Of a DNA stretch of 12,218 bases, positions 7,256 to 12,218 are shown one piece after another. The first letter of the stretch is position 1. The number at the start of each line of letters is the position of its first letter. Position numbers and translations under genes: made by a program. The notes beneath the pieces were generated by a model. The model searched no databases. It had not been told where the DNA came from and worked only from the letters and a program-made list of their open reading frames with translations. The stretch comes from Gammaproteobacteria bacterium (GTDB lineage Bacteria > Pseudomonadota > Gammaproteobacteria > Eutrophobiales > Eutrophobiaceae). Location: the NCBI GenBank assembly GCA_018676275.1, contig JABHFC010000446.1:1-12218 (forward strand). Reading direction: 5' to 3'.

Positions 7256-7843
7256 CTATTGATTGTCGGCACCATATTTATTCCAGTACTCTTCAGCAAG
7301 TTTGTGCGCCTCCTCGTACTCTTCGGGAGCCATGTCCAGTTCCATTTCTTCCAGAATAGGTTCTGCTGCATCCACTCCACCGCGAACCAGCACATAAATC
7401 CAGGCGTAAGCCTTAACAGAATCCTGTTCGACCCCAACCCCATCAAGATACATTTCGCCTAATGAATATTGAGCATTGGCCTGCCCCTGCATTGCGGCTT
7501 TGCGATACCAATAGACCGCTTTTTCAGCTGACTGTTCTACGCCTACGCCTTCATCACTTAATTGGGCAAAATTGTATTGTGCATAAGCATCGCCCTGCTC
7601 GGCAGCCAGTAAATACCAATGCGCAGCTTTTTCATTATCCTGCTCGGTTCCCGCTCCATTAAGATACAACCAGGCAAGATTACTCTGCGCCTCAACATTA
7701 CCGGCTTCAGCCAGAGGCAAGAGTTGTACAAAAGCATCATCGTAATTTCCAGATTCAAATGCTCTATGAGCGGAACGCAGATCAGCAAATACCGAAACCG
7801 GTATTATTAATAGAATAATCAGGCATGTGATATTTCGAAGCAT
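7256..7843 (-). CDS. Secreted Sel1-like repeat protein
   Basis: The 195-residue product begins with a clear signal peptide (hydrophobic core at 6-19, likely cleavage after VSVFA at 20). It then carries about three tandem Sel1-type helical repeats of 36 residues (about 48-83, 84-119, 120-155). Each fits A-x-x-x-L-x-x-x-Y-x-x-G-x-G-x-x-x-D-x-x-K-A-x-x-W-Y-x-x-A-A-x-x-G. An acidic helical tail follows. Sel1 repeats act as protein-protein adaptors, often in the periplasm; no partner can be named here. Good Shine-Dalgarno TAAGGAGAC at 7852-7860 supports the ATG at 7841-7843. It ends with TAG only 18 nt from the UGPase stop, with no terminator hairpin between them. Confidence 0.9.
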   Translation of the reverse strand: MLRNITCLIILLIIPVSVFADLRSAHRAFESGNYDDAFVQLLPLAEAGNVEAQSNLAWLYLNGAGTEQDNEKAAHWYLLAAEQGDAYAQYNFAQLSDEGVGVEQSAEKAVYWYRKAAMQGQANAQYSLGEMYLDGVGVEQDSVKAYAWIYVLVRGGVDAAEPILEEMELDMAPEEYEEAHKLAEEYWNKYGADNQ

Positions 7844-7936
7844 TGCTAGCTGTCTCCTTACATTAATACTAGCTCGTGAAACAGATAATTGCGCTCAAAA
7901 CAGAGAAAAATAATGTAGTTCGAGACAGCTCAGGAG

Positions 7937-7971
7937 TATCGACCATCTCCTGTGATGAGAGATGATCGATA
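7937..7971 (-). other. Stem-loop after the glutathione S-transferase gene
   Basis: Arms at 7937-7949 and 7959-7971 form a 13-bp stem around a 9-nt loop. In minus-strand RNA all 13 positions pair, one as U-G; in plus-strand RNA that position is a C-A mismatch. It begins 20 nt after the minus-strand stop at 7992, so it probably belongs to that transcript's 3' end. There is no T-run right after it, so it is not a textbook intrinsic terminator; it could stabilise the 3' end. The rest of the 148-nt spacer (7844-7991) shows only the Sel1 gene's ribosome-binding site. Confidence 0.5.
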
Positions 7972-7991
7972 ATCTTGATTAGAGCTTGATG

Positions 7992-8621
7992 TTATCCTGT
8001 TGGTATAGTCGCGAGCGCCTTTTGCCATGCGTCAGAGCCCAATACTCCCTTGCACCAACGTGCCAGTTCTCCGTAATCAGCTAAAGGAATACCAGCAGCT
8101 TCGGCATGCACCAGCCAGGTCGCGACAGAGTGATCTGCCAGTGTGACTGAATCACCGACAATAAAATCACGACCCTGTAAATGTTCATTTAAGACACCGG
8201 CGTAACGACTAAACTCTTCATTACCTTTTTCCAGCTGCGCCGGATCCGCATCACCCATACCAAACATACCTTTGACAATATTTTCAAAAGTGAAAATCCC
8301 GCAAGCCGGGCCGAAATGAGCAGTTTTCCAAAACAACCACTGAGCCATTTGCGCCTTTTCTTTGGGATCATCCGGGATCTGTTTGCTCGCAGGAGCCTGT
8401 TGTGCGAGATACAACATAATAGCGCCCGATTCCCAAAGCGAAAAATCACCGTCAACCAAAGTTGGTATTTTGTGGTTGGGATTGATTTTTATAAATTCAG
8501 GATCCATATGAGCGCCTGCGGATAAATCAACAGGGATTAACTCAAGTTCTATACCGGCCTGGTTAGCAGTTGCCTGACAGCATAGAGAATTAGGTGAGGG
8601 GGGGAAAACATATAATTGCAT
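7992..8621 (-). CDS. Glutathione S-transferase family protein
   Basis: The 209-residue protein has a thioredoxin-fold N-terminal domain (about 1-78) and an all-helical C-terminal domain. Visible GST features are NPNHKIPTLVDGDFSLWESG (48-66), with the cis-Pro of the IPTL strand and the Glu-Ser pair that binds the gamma-glutamyl part of glutathione. The late VTLADHSVATWL segment matches the folding motif of helix 6 (usually TxAD). The N-terminus PPSPNSLCC has Ser residues at 9 and 12 where theta/nu-like enzymes place the activating Ser, so the catalytic residue is uncertain. GSTs conjugate glutathione to electrophiles in the cytoplasm; the substrate is unknown. Shine-Dalgarno AAGGAGCC at 8626-8633 supports the ATG. 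It lies 61 nt after gloC on the same strand, which fits a shared glutathione-related role. Confidence 0.92.
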   Translation of the reverse strand: MQLYVFPPSPNSLCCQATANQAGIELELIPVDLSAGAHMDPEFIKINPNHKIPTLVDGDFSLWESGAIMLYLAQQAPASKQIPDDPKEKAQMAQWLFWKTAHFGPACGIFTFENIVKGMFGMGDADPAQLEKGNEEFSRYAGVLNEHLQGRDFIVGDSVTLADHSVATWLVHAEAAGIPLADYGELARWCKGVLGSDAWQKALATIPTG

Positions 8622-8682
8622 TTCTGGCTCCTTGTTGGTTAGTGATTACATAATATAGAACAGAGAACTACTTATCATCAGA

Positions 8683-9318
8683 TTACTCATCTCTGACAAA
8701 GGGGTTGGTCTTTCGTTCGTGACCGAAGGTCGAAGCAGGTCCATGGCCCGGGATAAATTGAACATTATCCCCCAGCGGCCATAACCTTTGTTTTATTGAA
8801 CTTATTAAAGTCGCGTGATCTCCCTTCGGGAAATCGGTGCGTCCAATTGAACCCTGAAATAATACATCACCTACGATAGCCAGCTGAGTTTCAGGCTGGT
8901 GAAAAATTACATGCCCGGGTGTATGACCGGGACAATGATGCACATTTAAAATGACATCGCCAAACTCTATTGTATCTCCTTGTTCCAGCCAACGTGTCGG
9001 TTCGAATTTTTTTGATGCAGGAAAATCGAACATAGTCGCCTGCTCTTCCAGCATATCGATCCAGAACTGATCATCACGATGCGGACCTTCTATAGGTACG
9101 TCCAGACGTTCTGCCAGTTCAGCCACACCTCCGGCATGATCAATGTGCGCATGAGTTACGAATATCTTTTCAATTTCAGCCCCGTATTCCTTCACCGCTT
9201 CGATAATCCTGTCCAGATCGCCACCGGGGTCAACTACTGCGGCTTTACCGGAAGTTTCACAAAATAGAATTGAGCAATTTTGCTGAAAAGGGGTGACCGG
9301 GACGATTGTGACTTTCAT
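8683..9318 (-). CDS. gloC: Metallo-beta-lactamase-fold hydroxyacylglutathione hydrolase (glyoxalase II-type, GloC/YcbL-like)
   Basis: The 211-residue length matches GloC (E. coli YcbL, about 215) rather than the longer GloB. Metal ligands are THAHIDH (55-61), His132 in CPGHTPGH, Asp151 in VGDVLF and His192 in PGHGP. The tail GHGPASTFGHERKTNPFV is typical of the YcbL group. The family hydrolyses S-D-lactoylglutathione, the last step of glutathione-dependent methylglyoxal removal in the cytoplasm. Only 27 nt separate its start from the end of the upstream spermidine-synthase-like gene, so the two are likely co-transcribed. The glutathione S-transferase follows. The ribosome-binding site is weak (an A-rich AAGAAAT stretch upstream of the ATG). 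Confidence 0.92.
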   Translation of the reverse strand: MKVTIVPVTPFQQNCSILFCETSGKAAVVDPGGDLDRIIEAVKEYGAEIEKIFVTHAHIDHAGGVAELAERLDVPIEGPHRDDQFWIDMLEEQATMFDFPASKKFEPTRWLEQGDTIEFGDVILNVHHCPGHTPGHVIFHQPETQLAIVGDVLFQGSIGRTDFPKGDHATLISSIKQRLWPLGDNVQFIPGHGPASTFGHERKTNPFVRDE

Positions 9319-9345
9319 ATCTGTATTTCTTGTTTGTTATTATTT

Positions 9346-10098
9346 TTAGCAACTCATTTTTCTGATGTGATAGCGTAATTGCTTTGATTGTAAGGAACGC
9401 GCCAACACCGGATGAGCATTAATATTACTACGTAGTATTTTACTATCAGTTTCCATAGGCATGAAAGCACCTACCACATTCTCCAGTTGTGGGCTTGATA
9501 GTCTGAATACACTCGAAAAGCGCTTCTGAATATTTACGTTATTGAAATAAGCCGACTCCATAAATTCCCTGTGCGATCCAAAATTTGTTACCAGGTGTCC
9601 ACCAGGTTGCAAATTCTTAATCAGAAGTTTAAACCACTCTGCAGTCGCTTCTACTGCTCGTACTGGTTCAGAATCTTCATCAATAAACAGGTCATCAATA
9701 ATCATATCGAAAGCATCACCAATGTATTGCTCTGTCCATTCGCGAGCATCGGCTTCGTATAAATTCACCTGCGTCACGTCGACATTGAAAAAACGTTTGG
9801 CGATGTCCAGATGCACCGGGTTCAGCTCCACACCGGTGATGCTCTCCGGTTCCACCAGGTGGTGTAGCTGCAAAATAGATGCACCACCGCCTACACCCAA
9901 CATCAGAACACGTTTTATGCGCCCAGGCGGATAGAACAGTGCTGGCAGGATAAGGAGATCCCAAACACTCCCAGTTACAAGCTTATCGGGATTAAACTCA
10001 CTATGGCACACCCCATTGGTATACAATCTCCGCGTATTTCCCGCATTGCGCACCGGGTATTTCTTTCCATCGATATATTTTTGCCAAATTACAGCCAT
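9346..10098 (-). CDS. Spermidine synthase-like class I methyltransferase-fold protein
   Basis: The 250-residue protein has a Rossmann core. Motif I is VLMLGVGGGAS (65-75), which would bind the adenosyl cofactor; GVELNP (89-94) has the acidic residue for the ribose hydroxyls; ADARE (116-120) and FDMIIDDLF (130-138) follow, as in spermidine synthases. LQPGGHLVTNFGS is the usual late strand. It is shorter than typical SpeE (about 280-290) and its N-terminal substrate-lid domain is reduced. An aminopropyltransferase role is therefore not assured; many such SpeE-like proteins have unknown substrates. It is the first gene of a minus-strand series leading to gloC. ATG 10096-10098 has no Shine-Dalgarno; a TATAAT-like hexamer (plus-strand ATTATA at 10111-10116) is so close that the leader could be very short. 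Confidence 0.85.
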   Translation of the reverse strand: MAVIWQKYIDGKKYPVRNAGNTRRLYTNGVCHSEFNPDKLVTGSVWDLLILPALFYPPGRIKRVLMLGVGGGASILQLHHLVEPESITGVELNPVHLDIAKRFFNVDVTQVNLYEADAREWTEQYIGDAFDMIIDDLFIDEDSEPVRAVEATAEWFKLLIKNLQPGGHLVTNFGSHREFMESAYFNNVNIQKRFSSVFRLSSPQLENVVGAFMPMETDSKILRSNINAHPVLARSLQSKQLRYHIRKMSC

Positions 10099-10144
10099 AA
10101 GCGGAACATAATTATATTTATATAAACACTACAAAATTTATTTA
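10099..10144. promoter_or_regulatory. Short AT-rich divergent promoter region
   Basis: Only 46 nt lie between two divergent start codons, and the segment is almost entirely A and T. TATAAT on the minus strand (10111-10116) and TATAAA on the plus strand (10121-10126) are -10-like, so the two promoters would overlap and use -35 regions near or inside the opposite gene. Neither start codon has a Shine-Dalgarno. No conserved operator is recognised. Confidence 0.4.
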
Positions 10145-10552
10145 ATGACTACAGAAAACCCAATTTTTGGTGATGAAGATACATCTTATCAGGCCGCAGG
10201 CGGTATAGAAGGAATTCAACAACTGGTTAATGAATTTTATGATTTAATGGATAGTTTACCTGAATCTGAAAAAATTCGTTCTCTTCATAAAAAGGATTTG
10301 AGTGATGCCAGAAAGAAACTCAGTTATTTTTTATCCGGCTGGTTAGGAGGACCAAAACTATATCAGGAACATATAGGTTCGATCAGTATTCCCGGTTTTC
10401 ATCGCAAATTTAATATTGGCAGCGCAGAGAGAGACGCGTAGTTGTTATGTATGGAGCGGGCAATCGCCAAACAGGATTACAGCGAAGATTTTAAATCTTA
10501 TTTACTCTATCAACTTTCCATACCGGCAGATCGCTGCCGGGTACGCGACTGA
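10145..10552 (+). pseudogene. Group II truncated hemoglobin interrupted by an in-frame amber codon
   Basis: Codons 1-98 encode a truncated 2/2 globin: NEFYDLMD with Tyr32 at the B10 position, LSGWLGGPKLY in the E-F region, and FHRKFNIGSAERDA with the probable heme-ligating His86 (F8). The family continues ERDAW-x-x-CM. Here codon 99 (10439-10441) is TAG where Trp (TGG) is expected, and the same frame goes on LLCMERAIAKQDYSEDF, then PADRCRVRD and TGA at 10550-10552. This gives 135 codons, a normal group II length. As annotated by simple ORF calling, the product would stop at 98 residues and lack helices G (most) and H, so it should not fold as a globin. Causes could be a recent G-to-A nonsense mutation, a base-call error, or readthrough. 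Group II globins bind oxygen or nitric oxide and often protect against oxidative or nitrosative stress. ATG 10145 has no Shine-Dalgarno. Confidence 0.88.
10523..10540. other. GC-rich hairpin at the 3' end of the hemoglobin frame
   Basis: CCGGCAG (10523-10529) and CTGCCGG (10534-10540) form a perfect 7-bp stem around ATCG. It sits between two convergent genes, just before their stops, and could slow polymerase from either side. Neither flank has a T-run, and the bases also encode PADRC of the globin tail, so a terminator role is unproven. Confidence 0.4.
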
Positions 10553-10555
10553 GAT

Positions 10556-11173
10556 TCACAATAATTCATTAATTAAACTCAGAGTTACGTCCGGGTTTAC
10601 ATAATCTATTGCTACCCCATGCTGTTCACCATCGATTGCCAAAACCAGGCTTGGAAACCCTCGTGCATTCATCGATTGAGTAAGTTGTAATTGCCTAATT
10701 AGCTCCTGCTCAGTTTCATTAGATTGAAGATCGCTTTTAAAACCCTGCACATCCAGATCCAGCTCCTCGGCCAGTTGTATATGAGTTGAGTAATCTGAGG
10801 GATTACGCGCTTCAAGATAATAAGCACGCTGAATAGCTTCGGTCATGCGTTCTCCTGAGTCAGATCCCTGATTTGTCGCTGCAATAACTGCACGACAGGC
10901 GGGGTAGGTAGACCGGCGGGGTTCACACACAGTCCAAAAATCAAAATTAAATTCGGTCCCCGGCACAACTTGCTGAATACGTTGCCAGTGATGTTGTATA
11001 GTTTGCTGCAGGGATTCAGGCATAAGCTCATCTTCGTCAGGTGCCAAACCTCCCAAAACATAAGTTACTTCAACTTTTCCATGCAAACTGGACTTTATTG
11101 TTTGCCATGCTGGTTGAAATGCATAACACCAGCTACACATTGGATCGTGAAAATAATATAGAATTGCTGACAT
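10556..11173 (-). CDS. DsbA-family thioredoxin-like protein (FrnE/YjbH-like)
   Basis: The 205-residue protein has no signal peptide, so it is probably cytoplasmic. It opens with a thioredoxin-fold strand and the active-site motif CSWC (13-16) in HDPMCSWCYAF, continues with an inserted helical domain as in DsbA/FrnE proteins, and ends with the cis-Pro loop ARGFPSLVL. This suits a thiol oxidoreductase or isomerase, although the substrate is unknown. The stop TGA (10556-10558) is 3 nt from the end of the convergent truncated hemoglobin frame. In Bacillus subtilis a DsbA-like gene (yjbH) also sits next to a truncated hemoglobin (yjbI), so the pairing has precedent. AGAGGAA (plus strand 11178-11184) is a good ribosome-binding site for the ATG at 11171-11173. 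Confidence 0.9.
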   Translation of the reverse strand: MSAILYYFHDPMCSWCYAFQPAWQTIKSSLHGKVEVTYVLGGLAPDEDELMPESLQQTIQHHWQRIQQVVPGTEFNFDFWTVCEPRRSTYPACRAVIAATNQGSDSGERMTEAIQRAYYLEARNPSDYSTHIQLAEELDLDVQGFKSDLQSNETEQELIRQLQLTQSMNARGFPSLVLAIDGEQHGVAIDYVNPDVTLSLINELL

Positions 11174-11193
11174 CTAATTCCTCTTATGCACTG

Positions 11194-11220
11194 TTGATTG
11201 AGAAGGCAACAGCCTATAAC
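11194..11220 (+). promoter_or_regulatory. Weak sigma-70-like promoter candidate before the sfsA relic
   Basis: TTGATT (11194-11199) and TATAAC (11215-11220) resemble -35 and -10 elements but are only 15 nt apart, shorter than optimal. If active it may be the old sfsA promoter, now reading through the relic towards ytoQ. Confidence 0.25.
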
Positions 11221-11240
11221 AGATTCGTAACTGACTCATC

Positions 11241-11318
11241 ATGAAATTTGAACAACCCCTGATCGAGGCGACACTGATAAAACGTTATAAACGTTTCCTT
11301 AATACAAATTTCTTTTAA
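11241..11318 (+). pseudogene. sfsA: Truncated 5' remnant of sfsA
   Basis: A 25-codon frame starts with ATG 11241. Its first 20 residues, ending ATLIKRYKRFL, match the start of SfsA (E. coli has RATLIQRYKRFLADV at the same place), a widely conserved proteobacterial protein of about 230-240 residues. After codon 20 (ends 11300) the similarity stops at once; the frame reads NTNFF and TAA at 11316-11318. The expected continuation, including the HCPNTG motif, is not found in any frame before ytoQ. The gene was therefore lost by deletion or replacement, leaving only its head. In many Gammaproteobacteria sfsA lies beside dksA; here a GreB gene follows. It is too short to be detected by most gene callers. 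Confidence 0.75.
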
Positions 11319-11333
11319 AACAGCAATTTGTAT
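11302..11333. repeat. Perfect 9-bp inverted repeat at the sfsA break
   Basis: ATACAAATT (11302-11310) and AATTTGTAT (11325-11333) are exact reverse complements separated by 14 nt that include TTTTAAAA. The left arm starts one base after the last codon with SfsA similarity. It could be a trace of the rearrangement or a binding site upstream of ytoQ. Confidence 0.5.
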
Positions 11334-11432
11334 CCGAAGTACACACACAAGCGTTTATCAGTGGGAGATTGAAAGCACTTTTGTGTATCATGCCCCCAAA
11401 TTTAAAAAAACAATATATTAACGAGGTATAGC

Positions 11433-11885
11433 ATGAGCTGGAATATCTATCTATCAGGAGAAATTCATTCAGATTGGCGCGACCAAATTGCTCAGGGCAT
11501 AAAAGATGCGGGATTACCTGTAAACCTGAGTACGCCAGTAACAGATCATAGCTCCAGTGATGACTGCGGAGATAATATCCTCGGTGCTGAAGAACAGCCA
11601 TTCTGGAAAGATCACAAAGCCTCCAAAATGAATGCAATTCGTACCCGCAAGCTGATTGGTGATGCGGATGTCGTCGTTGTCCGTTTCGGCGATAAATACA
11701 AGCAATGGAATGCCGCTTTTGATGCCGGTTATGCTGCCGCGTTGGGAAAGGCGATGATAATCCTTCATGACCCTGAATTAACACATGCACTAAAAGAAGT
11801 TGATGCAGCAGCTCTGGCAGTAGCGCAAACACCAGCGCAGGTTGTAGACATAATGAAATATGTTATTGATGGGAAATTGCCCTAA
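11433..11885 (+). CDS. ytoQ: YtoQ-family protein
   Basis: The 150-residue protein matches the YtoQ family (about 148-150 residues) over its whole length. It opens MSWNIYLSGEIHSDWR and contains DHSSSDDCGDNILG, an EQPFWKDHKASKMNAIRT segment, and a central DADVVVVRFGDKYKQWNAAFDAGYAAALGK stretch with the D-A-G-Y-A-A-A-L-G-K pattern. The fold is expected to be related to nucleoside 2-deoxyribosyltransferases, but the biochemical role of YtoQ is not established and I assign none. GAGG at 11423-11426, 6 nt before the ATG, supports the start. The upstream spacer holds the sfsA relic. The gene probably has its own promoter or is read from upstream of the relic; 63 nt separate it from greB on the same strand. 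Confidence 0.88.
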   Translation: MSWNIYLSGEIHSDWRDQIAQGIKDAGLPVNLSTPVTDHSSSDDCGDNILGAEEQPFWKDHKASKMNAIRTRKLIGDADVVVVRFGDKYKQWNAAFDAGYAAALGKAMIILHDPELTHALKEVDAAALAVAQTPAQVVDIMKYVIDGKLP

Positions 11886-11948
11886 ACCCCTATTTTATTC
11901 TTGTTAACTGTTTTTCAATTTCTGGTTACAAAATTTTTTGTCTGAATT

Positions 11949-12218
11949 ATGTCACGTTGGCGAGAACCTAAACCGAGTTCCTCACCGTACATCACCCAGG
12001 ATGGCTACAGCGCACTGGAATCAGAATTACAGGAACTTTGGCAACGGAGAGTTGAGGTCACTCGTGCATTGACTGCAGCCGCTGCCGAGGGTGATCGCTC
12101 GGAAAATGCAGAATATATTTATCGTAAAAAAGAATTACGTGGTATCGATTCTCGTATTGGCTACCTGCAACGACGTATGCCCAAACTAAAAGTAGTATCC
12201 AGAGTTGAAGACATCTCG
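11949..12218 (+). CDS. greB: Transcription elongation factor GreB, N-terminal part
   Basis: The frame runs from ATG 11949 to the right edge (90 codons; GreB is about 155-160), so the FKBP-like C-terminal domain lies outside. Visible are YITQDGYSALESELQELW, the start of the N-terminal coiled coil; EVTRALTAAAAEGDRSENAEY, in which GDRSENA is the Gre coiled-coil tip carrying the acidic residues that help RNA polymerase cleave backtracked RNA; and a second helix ending RIGYLQRRMPKLKVV. The longer LQELWQRRVEVTRALT form and the basic RRRM-like second helix point to GreB rather than GreA. No clear Shine-Dalgarno precedes the ATG, which follows an A/T-rich leader. Confidence 0.92.
   Translation, partial: MSRWREPKPSSSPYITQDGYSALESELQELWQRRVEVTRALTAAAAEGDRSENAEYIYRKKELRGIDSRIGYLQRRMPKLKVVSRVEDIS

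Noticed and set aside
10439..10441. Reassigned amber codon (genetic code change) as an explanation for the hemoglobin stop
   Set aside because: TAG terminates the UGPase (7235-7237) and Sel1 (7256-7258, minus strand) genes at sensible positions, so TAG is a working stop in this genome.
10416..10604. A short plus-strand frame overlapping the hemoglobin end
   Set aside because: It is in a different frame from the globin continuation, crosses the DsbA-like gene end, and shows no family motif.
11299..11832. A 177-codon minus-strand frame opposite ytoQ
   Set aside because: The plus strand encodes a full-length YtoQ-family protein with a good ribosome-binding site; the antisense product is His-rich and unlike any family I recognise.

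Overview
The window reads as a chromosomal stretch from a gammaproteobacterium. It is moderately AT-rich, with dense, mostly housekeeping or signalling genes on both strands. The assignment rests on a GreB-type elongation factor at the right edge, an sfsA remnant just before it, a GloC-type hydrolase, and a receiver protein with degenerate GGDEF/EAL-like regions of a kind common in Gammaproteobacteria. I cannot name a genus. No tRNA, rRNA, CRISPR array, insertion sequence or phage gene was seen.

Left part (1-3502): the 3' end of a sirtuin gene, then a probable two-gene signalling cassette on the plus strand. Its first gene encodes a 767-residue receiver protein with a degenerate GGDEF-like region, a Pro/Ala-rich 12-residue repeat linker and a degenerate EAL-like domain. 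Its second gene encodes a cyclic-nucleotide-binding protein whose N-terminus resembles the MshEN/GspE-N c-di-GMP-binding fold. Neither looks like an enzyme; both look like sensors or effectors.

Middle part (3499-7843): a minus-strand two-gene importer of the osmoprotectant (OpuA/OpuC) family, made of an ATPase and a fused substrate-binding/permease protein. Divergent from it is a eukaryotic-type UDP-glucose pyrophosphorylase, and convergent with that is a secreted Sel1-repeat protein.

Right-middle part (7992-10098): three minus-strand genes in the order spermidine-synthase-like protein, gloC, glutathione S-transferase. The last two fit glutathione-dependent detoxification. A stem-loop that pairs fully only in minus-strand RNA lies 20 nt after the transferase stop.

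Right part (10145-12218): a group II truncated hemoglobin whose reading frame is interrupted by one amber codon exactly where the family has a conserved Trp, a convergent DsbA-family thioredoxin-like protein, an abruptly ended relic of sfsA, a YtoQ-family protein, and the 5' part of greB.

The main points for a second look are the interrupted hemoglobin, the sfsA relic with an inverted repeat at its break, and the possible c-di-GMP/cNMP effector pair.
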